From Myroides phaeus (lineage in GTDB: Bacteria > Bacteroidota > Bacteroidia > Flavobacteriales > Flavobacteriaceae), in assembly GCF_900099675.1 (NCBI RefSeq), contig NZ_FNDQ01000018.1, positions 1 to 57,277 of the forward strand: DNA of 57,277 nt, given 5' to 3'. Shown here one piece after another: positions 49,495 to 57,277 of the stretch. Numbering within the stretch: position 1 is the stretch's first letter; each line of letters begins with the position of its first letter. Made by a program: the position numbers and the translations under genes. The notes below the pieces were generated by a model. The model was not told the origin of the DNA. It worked only from the letters and a program-made list of their open reading frames with translations, and made no database searches.

Positions 49495-49812
49495 ATGAAA
49501 AAAGAGCAAAAACTAACTGATATTTCAACTTTAAAAACTCAATTGTTTTGGGATACTGATATTAATAAGCTTGATTATCAGAAAGCATATGTTCCCATTA
49601 TAGCACGAGTAATTGAACGTGGAGATCAAAGTGAAATAGATGAAATCGTTCGACTATTTGGCAGAGAAAAAGTGCTTCTTACAATATGTAACGAGATTAA
49701 GTTCTTACCTAATTACGCTATTGAAAGAGCTATTAGATTTTTTCCAGAACTTAGAAAAGAAGATATGCTTTGTTATCTAAACAGAAAAGACGAATCCTAT
49801 CATTGGATATAA
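49495..49812 (+). CDS. DUF6922-like protein
   Basis: A 105-aa protein with LFWDTDINKLDYQKAYVPIIARVIERGDQSEIDEIVRLFGREKV, the characteristic FWD-x-D...L-D-x-x...VIERG-D pattern of DUF6922. The C-terminal part (AIERAIRFFPELRKEDMLCYLN) is helical. Relatives are often the small gene before an AbiEii-type nucleotidyltransferase and are treated as antitoxin-like. No such toxin follows here; the next gene runs the other way. So it is either solitary or works with something else on this element. Confidence 0.55.
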   Translation: MKKEQKLTDISTLKTQLFWDTDINKLDYQKAYVPIIARVIERGDQSEIDEIVRLFGREKVLLTICNEIKFLPNYAIERAIRFFPELRKEDMLCYLNRKDESYHWI

Positions 49813-49818
49813 ACAATA

Positions 49819-49860
49819 AAAAAAGGTAGAATTACTATGGTTGGTATTCTACCTTTTTTT
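49819..49860. terminator. Terminator between convergent genes
   Basis: AAAAAGGTAGAAT pairs with ATTCTACCTTTTT, then a T tract. It lies between the DUF6922-like gene and the convergent 180-aa gene and could serve both. Confidence 0.85.
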
Positions 49861-49876
49861 CGTTTTAGATAAAGAT

Positions 49877-50419
49877 TTATCGATAACTAGCTGTATCACG
49901 TACTTGTATCAACAGACAAGCTTCTAATAATCTATGATAAACAAGCATCGATACATCGCTGTCGTATTCCTTGTTAGACGCATTATTAGCCATTGTAGCT
50001 AAAACTAAATTGAAAAAAGAGCTCGTTATGCTATTTAATTCGAACTGCTCAAAAACACTTTTAAAGACTAAGTATGGATTTTTAAACTCTTGTTCATTTA
50101 TGTATTTCATCTCTTGTAGGTCTTCTTCAGATACATCTGAAACAGTAAGCCTTTTCTCAGTAAACACGTTAGGGTTCAAAAAGATTCGGTAGCTTGCTTT
50201 AAACAAGGACTGTAAAACGGTTAAATCGAAAATAACTTCTGACACCTTTGCCTTATCATACATTTTATCACTAAGTAAATACCAACAGTAATTGCGGATC
50301 TGTTCTTGAAAATAATCTATATGAGCAAGATCAATTAACCAGTCTAATAGTTCATAAGGACATTCTATTTCTTCTTTTGTCCATAAATGAGATTCTAAAG
50401 TAAAATCATACGTTTCCAT
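49877..50419 (-). CDS. Unknown 180-aa element protein
   Basis: No recognised domain. The protein is acidic and mostly helical: LESHLWTKEEIECPYELLDWLIDLAHIDYFQEQIRNYCWYLLSD, then DLTVLQSLFKASYRIFLNP, and LVFKSVFEQFELNSITSSFFNLVLATMANN. No signal peptide or membrane segment is seen. It is divergent from the 544-aa gene, with which it shares a 227-bp upstream region, so the two may be co-regulated. The all-helical plan resembles the C-terminal halves of the next two proteins, but no clear similarity is visible. Confidence 0.6.
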   Translation of the reverse strand: METYDFTLESHLWTKEEIECPYELLDWLIDLAHIDYFQEQIRNYCWYLLSDKMYDKAKVSEVIFDLTVLQSLFKASYRIFLNPNVFTEKRLTVSDVSEEDLQEMKYINEQEFKNPYLVFKSVFEQFELNSITSSFFNLVLATMANNASNKEYDSDVSMLVYHRLLEACLLIQVRDTASYR

Positions 50420-50646
50420 AATTTAAGTTTTTAGGTTACTCATAAATTTACTTTGTTGTAAATCAGTAAACTATTCGTATTCATAGGTAAATTATACGCT
50501 TAAAATTAATGACGATTTAATTTGATAATGATGAGTATTGGGGTTTGAAGAAAAAACGATAGGTGGATATAATATGCTCTTTCAGAATAGATTACCATAA
50601 CCCAAGATAAGAACTTGCAGTTGTTAACCTTAAACACTGTAAGCTT

Positions 50647-52281
50647 ATGAAAACTAAATTAGCAGTCAACGAATTACAAGGTATTCCTCTTGTCGTCCAA
50701 GAGAAACTTCTCTATGAGATAAACAATGGAAATGTTGAATTAATCTTTGCAACAAGTCCGCATTTTTCAGCTATCAAGCAAATAACGGTTATTCTAAATA
50801 AGGCTATACCTGAGACTAAAAGACAAGAACTACAAGAATCTTCTTGGACTAAAGAAGTATTTGAACAGTTTGATGTAGTTGTAACGTTTTGTAAACACAT
50901 CGTCTTTCCTTTTGAAAGTGATTTTCACTTTACTTATCTCTCTCTTTATCTGAATCCACAGTTTATAATCTATTCTCGTAAACAAAGTAGTTGGGGAAGT
51001 CTATTACAAAACTTTTATACTTTCTCAATTAGAAGACAACTTCTACAACTTGATAATTGGGTAATAGAGGTCAAACAAAAACACGAGGATTATAAAACTC
51101 GTTTTATTGATTCACTTGTTAAACAGAAGCAATTTCAGGCTGTATTGATTATGTATATGCATATTATACGCCTTTACCTTCACAGCGTTAAAAGTATGCT
51201 ATTTCCCAAAAGCGCTTTCATCTTTAACTCTGATATAGAGTTATTAGAATCAATTGAAAATAACTACCCAGAACTAGGTCAAATATTTGTTAGTAACGAG
51301 ATTGATAAAACGTATTTATTCAATCTATTAAGTGTTGATAATAATAGCGAAATGCTAATTGAAGAAAATGATCTTACTAAAGTTGAAAGTCTATGTACTT
51401 CTATAAGCGAGCAATTTGAAAAAGGAGTCAATAACTTTTTTACTCCAAGAATTGAGTATCTACTTAGTGATTTAAAAGGGAAGCAGATTTTTTCTAAAGT
51501 AGAATATGAACAGTTTATGCTTAATGCTGTTATTAAAAGGCTACTTCAAAGTTATCGCATTGACTTAATCTATTTGATAGAAAGTAAAGTTTCTAATGAC
51601 TCTATAGAATTCCTCTTGTTTATAGTGGGTACTGATATCAAGATTCAAATGGAACAGCACATGTCAACATTAATCAGAAATCACTTTAATCAACGAGTTG
51701 AAATCACTTGTCTACTACATAAAACCACTTGGATAGAACGTCATGGCACAAAGTTCTTGCCTTTTATCTACAAACATATCACAGATGATAATGTTGTATA
51801 CAGTAGAACCAAAAAGAAGCATACTAAATTTATTCTTCCTGTTTTTGAATTACCCGAAGATACTGATAGCTCTTATTGGCAAAAGGACTTTTGGAAACTA
51901 TGTCAAGATAATTTAGAGAGTCAATGGTTACAGATGGATTTGTTTAGTTGTTCTACCTATCAAATCGGACATGTTGTACAGTTAGGAAGTATTTTCAAGC
52001 AATTGTGCCTTTCATTTTTATATAAAAAGCTAAACTATGTACCTCATTTTGCTAGTCCTCGCTATTTATGGAAACTCGTGCAATGGGCTGATAGAGATTA
52101 TAGCGATCAATTAATGAGTACAAAACAGTCCGATGCTCTTTTCTATTTTCTAAATACAAAACTGCCTTACTTCCCAAGACAATCAACCTCTGCTAATAAT
52201 TCTTCCCAAGAGCAGTATATAAACACACTACACATTTGTAATCACTTCTACAATCACATCAAAGAATTATATACCAATTAA
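50647..52281 (+). CDS. Unknown 544-aa protein, duplicated NT/HEPN-like halves (inferred)
   Basis: No family recognised. The N-terminal third has a strand-rich block (NVELIFATSPHF, IKQITVILNKAI, FDVVVTFCKHIVFPF, NPQFIIYSR) followed by helices (KHEDYKTRFIDSLVKQKQFQAVLIMYMHIIRLYL). Then the plan repeats: ESKVSNDSIEFLLFIVGTD, VEITCLLHKTTWIERHGTKFLPFIYKHITDDNVVYS, and a C-terminal helical part with KLNYVPHFASPRYLWKLVQWA. The second block reads like the nucleotidyltransferase-like part of NT-HEPN proteins (strand, then HK.....FLPFI), without the GS...D catalytic motif. It lies 22 bp before a gene with the same plan. It is probably cytoplasmic. Function unknown. Confidence 0.7.
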   Translation: MKTKLAVNELQGIPLVVQEKLLYEINNGNVELIFATSPHFSAIKQITVILNKAIPETKRQELQESSWTKEVFEQFDVVVTFCKHIVFPFESDFHFTYLSLYLNPQFIIYSRKQSSWGSLLQNFYTFSIRRQLLQLDNWVIEVKQKHEDYKTRFIDSLVKQKQFQAVLIMYMHIIRLYLHSVKSMLFPKSAFIFNSDIELLESIENNYPELGQIFVSNEIDKTYLFNLLSVDNNSEMLIEENDLTKVESLCTSISEQFEKGVNNFFTPRIEYLLSDLKGKQIFSKVEYEQFMLNAVIKRLLQSYRIDLIYLIESKVSNDSIEFLLFIVGTDIKIQMEQHMSTLIRNHFNQRVEITCLLHKTTWIERHGTKFLPFIYKHITDDNVVYSRTKKKHTKFILPVFELPEDTDSSYWQKDFWKLCQDNLESQWLQMDLFSCSTYQIGHVVQLGSIFKQLCLSFLYKKLNYVPHFASPRYLWKLVQWADRDYSDQLMSTKQSDALFYFLNTKLPYFPRQSTSANNSSQEQYINTLHICNHFYNHIKELYTN

Positions 52282-52303
52282 TAACCCTTTAATATTTTAA
52301 ATT

Positions 52304-53845
52304 ATGGAAACTAAATTTCAATTATTGCAAGAGCAAAAGTTCCCTGAGAACCTCGAAAAAAAGCTAATAAGCAGTGTAACAGATAAACAAGTTACTACCA
52401 TTTGGTACGGTGGTGTTTATACTTCATCCTATAACCTTGAAGTATTTTGGCTTCGTGTAAAAGACAAAACAGAAGCTACTAAAGTATTTAGTAAAGAGTA
52501 TACTAAAGAGCTCTTAGCAGATAGTAATTTCCATATCGTCCTATTAGATGACAAAGATTTTGAATTACAAGATAAAGCAGGAAGAGCATTCACAAAATTA
52601 GGTTTAGGTGATACGCTGTTACTCTATAAAGATGACAATATTGAATTGCCAAAAAGCTACTGTTATTACAGTGATGTTGGAAGGTATAAGCACAAATATA
52701 TAGAAACATATAACCTTTTATCTTCATATAGTAATGGAATGAATAAAGATGAAGAGTTTGGTGTAACTTACTTCTATTTAAAATTCTTTGAATATGATTT
52801 AAGTGTCATTGAAACAATGCTCTTTGGAACCCCTAATGTGAACAGTGATCTTACAGAGAGACTACTATTGCTAGAAAGAGTATTTCCTCAGATAAAGACT
52901 CTACTTGTAAAAAATGAAGAAGGGCAATTCTATATAATAAGTGCAATTGATAGAGACCCAGACTCTGCGAGACTTGATGATTGGGCATTAGCACTTGAAA
53001 AAGTTCAAATAAAGTTACATAATATGGTTATACAACTACTTGACAAGTTTGAGCGTGATGTGCGACTATATAGAGTAAACCGCAAAATAAAGATAAAGGT
53101 TAAAAAGAAAAAGGTATTCAAATATTTAGATAAGTTGTCATCTCTAACGAATGTAAAAGGAGTGGAAGAAATTTATAAATTTCATGAGACTGTAGTCTTC
53201 GAAAATGACAGAAAAATTAAATATTTTTATCTCTTAGTACTTACTACCAAAGAAGAAGCTGAGGAAGTACAAAAGGCAATTGATAGTTTAAGTAATAAGC
53301 AACAAAGCAATGTAAGATTTACGATTATCACTCATACAAGACTCTTTATTCAAGAGTACAGTTTTGAGAACATACATTTTTTTGAAGGCATAATTAAAGA
53401 TGAGAATATAATTTATTCAAATGGCTATTACCCAAGTGTTCATTGGATGGATAATTACGATTGTGATTATGGAGAGAGTGTTTTTAGACTCAAATATCCA
53501 CTTTCAAAGATTAATAGGTTTATTAAGAAAAAGATTGTTCACGCTAAAAAGCAAAGTTTTATCTCAACTAATAAACTACATAGGTGTCTATATATAAAAC
53601 TACAGATGTACATACTCGTTCACACAACCTATTTACCTCATACTTCAAATCTAAATACCTTACTCAGTTTAGCTTTGTATGCAGACAATGACAATGCACC
53701 TAAATTAAATGTGTTAATTAATCAACTAGATTCCTTTTTGCTTACCTATACCCAAAAGAATACTACACAGAAAGACAATAATCTGATTTTAGATAACTCT
53801 ACTATTGATTCTTTAAAGCAGTTCTTTGATTTTATAGATGCATAA
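52304..53845 (+). CDS. Unknown 513-aa protein, distant paralogue of the preceding gene
   Basis: Follows the 544-aa gene by 22 bp, so it is co-transcribed. It has the same plan twice. The first half has NLEVFWLRVKDKTEA, FHIVLLDDKDFELQ, DTLLLYKDD, then helices with YKHKYIETYNLLSSYSNG and FGVTYFYLKFFEYDLSVIETMLFG. The second half has KIKYFYLLVLTTKEEAEEVQKAI, VRFTIITHTRLFIQEYSFENIHFFEGIIKDENIIYSNG, then LHRCLYIKLQMYILVHTTYLPHTSNLNTLLSLALYA. The second half resembles NT-HEPN fusion proteins, again without visible catalytic motifs. A Lys-rich patch (KIKIKVKKKKVFKYL) joins the halves. Function unknown; an RNA-targeting or signalling role is inference. Confidence 0.7.
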   Translation: METKFQLLQEQKFPENLEKKLISSVTDKQVTTIWYGGVYTSSYNLEVFWLRVKDKTEATKVFSKEYTKELLADSNFHIVLLDDKDFELQDKAGRAFTKLGLGDTLLLYKDDNIELPKSYCYYSDVGRYKHKYIETYNLLSSYSNGMNKDEEFGVTYFYLKFFEYDLSVIETMLFGTPNVNSDLTERLLLLERVFPQIKTLLVKNEEGQFYIISAIDRDPDSARLDDWALALEKVQIKLHNMVIQLLDKFERDVRLYRVNRKIKIKVKKKKVFKYLDKLSSLTNVKGVEEIYKFHETVVFENDRKIKYFYLLVLTTKEEAEEVQKAIDSLSNKQQSNVRFTIITHTRLFIQEYSFENIHFFEGIIKDENIIYSNGYYPSVHWMDNYDCDYGESVFRLKYPLSKINRFIKKKIVHAKKQSFISTNKLHRCLYIKLQMYILVHTTYLPHTSNLNTLLSLALYADNDNAPKLNVLINQLDSFLLTYTQKNTTQKDNNLILDNSTIDSLKQFFDFIDA

Positions 53846-54025
53846 AATAAATGGGGGATATTTTTTATTAATAATTGCACAAAGTTAGGCAATGCCTAGC
53901 GGTTCGCTAACAAGAAATTCCCCCATAAATGCTTGACTAAAGTCTTCGCTTTATTGCGTTGCTTCTTGCGCTCGCTAAGCCATTACCAATTGTGGCTCCA
54001 TAATTAATTTAAAAAATTTAATATT
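53846..54025. other. Intergenic region before radC
   Basis: Contains nested small inverted repeats: TGGGGGA / TCCCCCA (53872 and ~53919) around TTAGGC...GCCTAG and AGCGGTTCGCT. They may form a terminator-like or regulatory structure after the 513-aa gene. Confidence 0.4.
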
Positions 54026-54496
54026 ATGGAAACTACAGTTTTAAGCAAAGAATGGCTTATCGCATCAGAAGTAGAATTGATTTACAAATCAAAAGTAAAG
54101 GCTTCACAGAGACCACACATTACATCTTCTTACAGTGCCTATCAAATAGCATTAAAAGCTTGGGATAGTAACAAAATTGAATTATTGGAACAGTTTAAAG
54201 TACTTATGCTTTCAAACAACAACAAAGTACTTGGAGTATTAGAAGCTTCCTCAGGAGGGATAACAGGTACAATAGTAGATTTAAGAATTATCTTCTCAGC
54301 ACTTTTAAAAGCGAATGCAGTGGGATTTTTGATAGTGCACAACCATCCGTCTGGGAAATTAACTCCAAGTGATGCTGATAGACAAATTACGAGGAAGATT
54401 AAAGAAGCAAGTAAAATACTTGATATTACGCTTTTAGATCATTTAATTATAACACAAGAGAGTTACTACTCTTTTGCAGATGAAGGCATCTTATAA
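54026..54496 (+). CDS. radC: RadC-family JAB/MPN domain protein
   Basis: A 156-aa protein with the JAMM metal site HNHPSGKLTPSDAD (His105, His107, Ser109, Asp118) and the preceding helix LLKANAVGFLIV. The family is frequent on mobile elements. It resembles metalloproteases in fold, but a repair role for RadC is not established. In Bacteroidota conjugative elements a radC is a regular passenger near the transfer genes. It converges on the DUF3408 genes, with a shared terminator. An internal piece of a near-identical copy lies at 29081. Confidence 0.9.
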   Translation: METTVLSKEWLIASEVELIYKSKVKASQRPHITSSYSAYQIALKAWDSNKIELLEQFKVLMLSNNNKVLGVLEASSGGITGTIVDLRIIFSALLKANAVGFLIVHNHPSGKLTPSDADRQITRKIKEASKILDITLLDHLIITQESYYSFADEGIL

Positions 54497-54511
54497 GGTG
54501 TCTTTGTTTTT

Positions 54512-54559
54512 TTAAAGAAGTAAAACTGTAAAGGTGTTTTTACAGTTTTACTTCTTTAA
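54512..54559. terminator. Bidirectional terminator between radC and DUF3408 genes
   Basis: A perfect stem of about 20 bp (arms 54512-54532 and 54539-54559, containing GAAGTAAAACTGTAAA) with a 6-nt loop, between convergent genes. Confidence 0.9.
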
Positions 54560-54575
54560 TTTTTATAAAAAATAT

Positions 54576-54863
54576 TTAAAAGATAGGTTTGTTCTTTTCA
54601 TTAAAGCTTGTGGTTATCTCTTGTTCGAATTCGTTGAAGTGATGCTCTAATAGATTATTTAGATAAGTATAAACAGATACCTTATTTTCGCCTATTACTT
54701 GAACTATACGTGTTAACTTCTTATGGAACTCTGGGCGAATATAGACCGTTTTACCATCTTTTGCTTTAGTAGATACTTCTTTTAAAAAAGTATCTACATA
54801 ATTCTCTATACTCTTAGTCGGTTGTACTTGAGTTGATTCTCCTAAGTGATTAAATTTTTCCAT
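54576..54863 (-). CDS. DUF3408 conjugative-element protein, second copy
   Basis: A 95-aa protein with the DUF3408 core: VYIRPEFHKKLTRIVQVIGENKVSVYTYLNNLLEHHFNEFEQEITTSF and a KPIF end. The family is found in Tra regions of Bacteroidota conjugative transposons, probably as small DNA- or partner-binding proteins. Its start overlaps the stop of the upstream DUF3408 gene (TAATG), so they are coupled. The two proteins are paralogues in the core and differ in the N-terminal arm. Confidence 0.88.
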   Translation of the reverse strand: MEKFNHLGESTQVQPTKSIENYVDTFLKEVSTKAKDGKTVYIRPEFHKKLTRIVQVIGENKVSVYTYLNNLLEHHFNEFEQEITTSFNEKNKPIF

Positions 54864-55306
54864 TATAAAATAGGTTTGAATTTGTCATTAAAATATTGGG
54901 TGATTTCAGAGTTATACTGCTGTAGATGTTGCTTTAAGATATTGTCTAAATAAGAGTAAAGCGTTGTTTTTTCTTCTTTAGCCAGTTGGGTTATACGAAG
55001 TAATACTTCGTGATATTCAGGTCGGATATAAACAACCTTTCCTGCTCTGGATGAAGGAAATTCATTAATTAGAAAAAGCTCTTGGTATTTAGTAGTTGCT
55101 ATTTCTTTCTTTGGCTTCTTCTCTTTGACTTTTGTTACTTCTTCTTGGATTAGAGGTTCTTCTTTTTCTTCTACGATATGCTTAGCTTGTTCTACAGACT
55201 TAACTGCTATATCACCACTCATGATATTCATTAGATAATCTTCATCGACTAACTCATTTTGACTGTCTTTTTTTGATGGTTGGTTTACTGTTCCCATATT
55301 GTACAT
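54863..55306 (-). CDS. DUF3408 conjugative-element protein, first copy
   Basis: A 147-aa protein. The N-terminal arm is charged (KKDSQNELVDEDYLMNIMSG, KEEPLIQEEVTKVKEKKPKKE), and the C-terminal DUF3408 core reads VVYIRPEYHEVLLRITQLAKEEKTTLYSYLDNILKQHL and ends FKPIL. The ATG at 55297 is an alternative start, 3 codons in. It is the first gene of a two-gene unit reading away from the oriT-like region. Its first ~32 codons recur at 29198-29292 in a deletion remnant. Confidence 0.88.
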   Translation of the reverse strand: MYNMGTVNQPSKKDSQNELVDEDYLMNIMSGDIAVKSVEQAKHIVEEKEEPLIQEEVTKVKEKKPKKEIATTKYQELFLINEFPSSRAGKVVYIRPEYHEVLLRITQLAKEEKTTLYSYLDNILKQHLQQYNSEITQYFNDKFKPIL

Positions 55307-55705
55307 TTTTAAAGGTTTACATTTTACATTATGGATAGTTGTAAGCTTTAGCTTGTCGAAAACTTTACTCTTGTAAGTTTTTACACAAAGATTATTTTAA
55401 AACAGCTTTAAAGTGCTATTTCAAAGATAATTGCAAAAATTACTTTACTATCTTACAGCAAAGAAATTATATATACAGTTTGAAAACTTTAAATGGAATT
55501 TTAAGGTTATACTTGGCGCTTTAATATCAAATAGTGAGTGATTTCTTAATATGAAATCACTATAGATTTTACTTTGTAAAATTGGTGAGTTTACTCATCG
55601 AAAGATGAGAGCAAGTTATGTTTTGAGGCACTCGAAATTGAGATTTTCGCTTTCAAAACTACTTGCTCTTGCAGAGGGCTGGAAAACTACTCCGAAGTCG
55701 TTGTT
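55307..55705. mobile_element. Conjugative-element control region with oriT-like inverted repeat, copy 2
   Basis: Non-coding. It carries the hairpin AGTGATTTC / GAAATCACT (~55538-55560) and an imperfect inverted repeat AGCAAGTTATGTTTTGA (55610-55626) / TCAAAACTACTTGCT (55653-55667), followed by CTTGCAGAGGGCTGG. The same unit occurs at 29293-29710. Position upstream of transfer-region genes and the hairpin plus conserved flank suggest a transfer origin. No relaxase gene is next to it, because the neighbour has been replaced by insertion-sequence debris. Confidence 0.6.
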
Positions 55706-55801
55706 TTTTGTTAAATAACAATAATAAAAGACAGAAATAATCATATATGTTTATATATTTGATATAAAATAGTAATAAACAATAACTTTTTGCTGAAATA
55801 G

Positions 55802-56043
55802 ATGTACACCTAAAAGTTGGACAGTGACAATCTTGACAGAAAACATCGTTCATAAGACCTTTACCCAACTTACAGTAGCTTCTGTTTTAGCAGATTATCT
55901 AGTTAGGAATTTTCCTGATTGTGAATATTATTCTACATATGAAGCGGGGTTCAGTGGGTTTAGGTTCCATTACGAATTTCTTGATTTGGGAATAAACAAC
56001 ATCGTGATTAATGCAACGGACATTCCAACTACACAAAAAGAGA
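55802..56043 (+). pseudogene. IS110-type transposase N-terminal fragment
   Basis: The frame starting at GTG 55824 encodes ADYLVRNFPDCEYYSTYEAGFSGFRFHYEFLDLGINNIVINATDIPTTQKE, matching the N-domain of IS110-family transposases (YEAGFSGFW...VNPADVPTTDKE). The upstream bases TGTACACCTAAAAGTTGGAC (55802-55821) look like the end of yet another insertion sequence. After residue ~73 the frame continues into an unrelated transposase, so this is a broken copy. Confidence 0.7.
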
Positions 56044-56391
56044 TGTTCCACAAGAAATATTTCTCAACGGATCTTACTTTAGAGTGGGATGAAATATTAC
56101 AGATGTATCGTCAACGTTTTCAAATAGAATTTCTATATCGAGATGCTAAACAATTTACGGGTTTAAATCACTGTCAAGCTAGAAGTGAAAAGAAACTACA
56201 TTTTCATTGGAATATGTGTTTAACAGCTATTAATTTAGCTAACGTTAAGCATTGGATTACTTTAATAGATCAAGAACCTGACACAGATATTCCCTTTTCT
56301 ATGAGTGATATTAAAACACATTATCACAATGGGTTACTACTGAAACGATTTATTTCAACGTTCGGCATAAACCCTGAACTCACAAAAAATA
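56044..56391 (+). pseudogene. IS4-type DDE transposase C-terminal fragment
   Basis: The same frame goes on as KKYFSTDLTLEWDEILQMYRQRFQIEFLYRDAKQFTGLNHCQARSEKKLHFHWN, the C-terminal catalytic region of an IS4-superfamily transposase (Y-R-x-R-F-Q-I-E-F-x-x-R-D-A-K with the last acidic residue). The end is lost: the frame runs into the group II intron at about 56392 and stops at 56408. The N-terminal two thirds are absent. The apparent 194-aa ORF is thus a fusion of two IS remnants. Confidence 0.75.
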
Positions 56392-57113
56392 ATCTAGTAG
56401 GAGGCTGAAGATTATTTCTTCAACCGACCTCTCACACTAGGCATACAGATCCGTACCAAGGCGGTTCTTAATTTACGGTACTTTTAGGTAAATGTCATTT
56501 AGAAAAGTATAGCCTGCTTTCCTTAGGATCTGAATATTTATTGATGTTTTTAGAACGGGACTCAAAGCTACTCGACAATATCCCTTTCGGGTGTTAGCCC
56601 ATTGATTAGCTTGATTAGCTTTAACACCTATCTTTTTAAGATTTGTATACCTTACCCCTTTACTCTTCCAATTCTTCCATATGAACTTCCGCATTCTTGT
56701 TCGAAGCCATTTATCTATACGTTTTATCTTAGCCGACATGTTTGCTAACTTGAAGTAAGATATCCAACCTCTTACAAACACTTTTAATGTTTCTTTGAGT
56801 TTATCATACCCTTTCCCATTACTTCGGTTTGTAATTCCTCTTAATTTTTCTTTGAGTTTGTCATAGCTCTCTTACTCTTACAGAAGATTAAACAATCATC
56901 CGCATACCGAACAAACCGATGACCACGTCTGTCGAGTTCCATATCTAATTCATGAAGCATTATATTACTCAGTTGAGGGCTGAGTGGTCCTCCTTAATTA
57001 CTCTGTTCAAGTTTTCCATTTATAATCACTCCAGAGTTTAGATACTTATGTATAAGTGATATTATGCGAGAGTCTTTAGCTCGTTTAGACAAAAGTTCTA
57101 TTAGTCGACTATG
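56392..57113 (-). mobile_element. Decayed group II intron (3' part), antisense
   Basis: On the minus strand, after the reverse-transcriptase remnant, comes a domain V/VI-like end: GAACCGCCTTGGTACGGATC, GTGTGAGAGGTCGG and finally CCTCCTACTAGAT at about 56392, which matches the usual 3' end of bacterial group II introns (GTGTGAGAGG...CCTACTCGAT). The intron is inserted near the 3' end of the IS4-type transposase. The 5' part of the intron is not in the window. Confidence 0.75.
56473..57113 (-). pseudogene. Group II intron reverse transcriptase/maturase remnant
   Basis: The minus strand reads LIELLSKRAKDSRIISLIHKYLNSGVIINGKLEQSN, a stop where the usual EGTPQ should be, then GGPLSPQLSNIMLHELDMELDRRGHRFVRYADDCLIFCKSKRA with the catalytic YADD. 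After an internal deletion near 56851-56873 (flanked by TTTGAGTTTRTCATA repeats) it continues as KEKLRGITNRS...KLKETLKVFVRGWISYFKLANM and QANQWANTRKGYCRVALSPVLKTS, the maturase C-domain. The first part of the RT is missing. It is not functional. Confidence 0.85.
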
Positions 57114-57277
57114 ACTTATATATACTCAATGAAAAAAACCTTTACAAAAAATCACACAACAGAACACACATAAAAAATATTATGTATCTCCGTTTTTAGT
57201 CATAAGCTGTAATATTGGCGATAACTAGCCTATCAAAGAGCTTTTCACCAAAGTACCTTCTATTAAGTTTATAGATG
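57114..57277. other. Unassigned right edge
   Basis: No intact ORF. One minus-strand frame reads LNRRYFGEKLFDRLVIANITAYD before a stop, which could be the tail of another gene cut by the debris. I cannot assign it. Confidence 0.3.

Overview
The window is low-GC DNA from a member of the Bacteroidota, almost certainly family Flavobacteriaceae. Support for this: promoters follow the Bacteroidota pattern (TTG at -33, TAnnTTTG at -7), SecD and SecF are fused in one protein, a type IX secretion C-terminal sorting domain is present, and the accessory genes (DUF3408, RadC, serine recombinase) are typical of Bacteroidota conjugative elements. The genus cannot be proved from this sequence; Myroides or Flavobacterium would fit.

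Positions 1-28700 are mostly ordinary chromosome. The 3' part of a giant secreted protein built from about 23 MBG-like repeats is followed by folE, cysS, yidD and lgt on the plus strand. Then come secDF, mdh, gyrB, a small Gre-like gene, an outer-membrane barrel plus TPR protein pair, and lrgA-lrgB on the minus strand. After ftsE (plus) and a CYTH-domain gene (minus) lies the translation operon thrS-infC-rpmI-rplT (minus), in which infC uses a non-canonical ATA start. Most units end in clear intrinsic terminators.

From 28734 onward the window is accessory and built around tRNA genes. Two identical tRNA-Ser(UGA) genes (28734 and 40143), with similar flanks, and a third partial copy of the tRNA 3' end plus its terminator (33527) mark insertion boundaries. 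The segment between the first tRNA and the partial copy holds a deletion scar of a conjugative element (radC fused to a DUF3408 fragment, plus an oriT-like hairpin) and two cargo genes: a DUF6119/TIGR04141-type protein and a DUF4365-TPR protein. Both look like defence cargo. Then follow a lipoprotein, a secreted WG-repeat-like protein, mgtA, and a three-unit tandem repeat. After the second tRNA-Ser comes a restriction-modification operon: an XRE regulator, a fused C5-cytosine/N6-adenine methyltransferase, and an HNH endonuclease.

At tRNA-Leu(UAA) (46963) a large serine recombinase reads into the tRNA, so its last ~17 residues are encoded by the attachment site. This marks one end of a conjugative or mobilizable element. 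Behind it are a 53-aa protein, an XRE regulator, a DUF6922-like protein, an unknown 180-aa protein, a pair of unknown ~500-aa proteins that look like distant paralogues with duplicated NT/HEPN-like halves, radC, and two DUF3408 genes with an upstream oriT-like inverted repeat. The right edge is a pile-up of broken mobile DNA: an IS110-type fragment fused in frame to an IS4-type transposase, whose end is interrupted by a decayed antisense group II intron.

The strongest candidates for undescribed biology are the DUF6119 + DUF4365-TPR pair and the paralogous gene pair at 50647-53845. The fused dual-chemistry methyltransferase, the nested hairpin at 34252-34393 and the mgtA-linked tandem repeat also deserve a second look.
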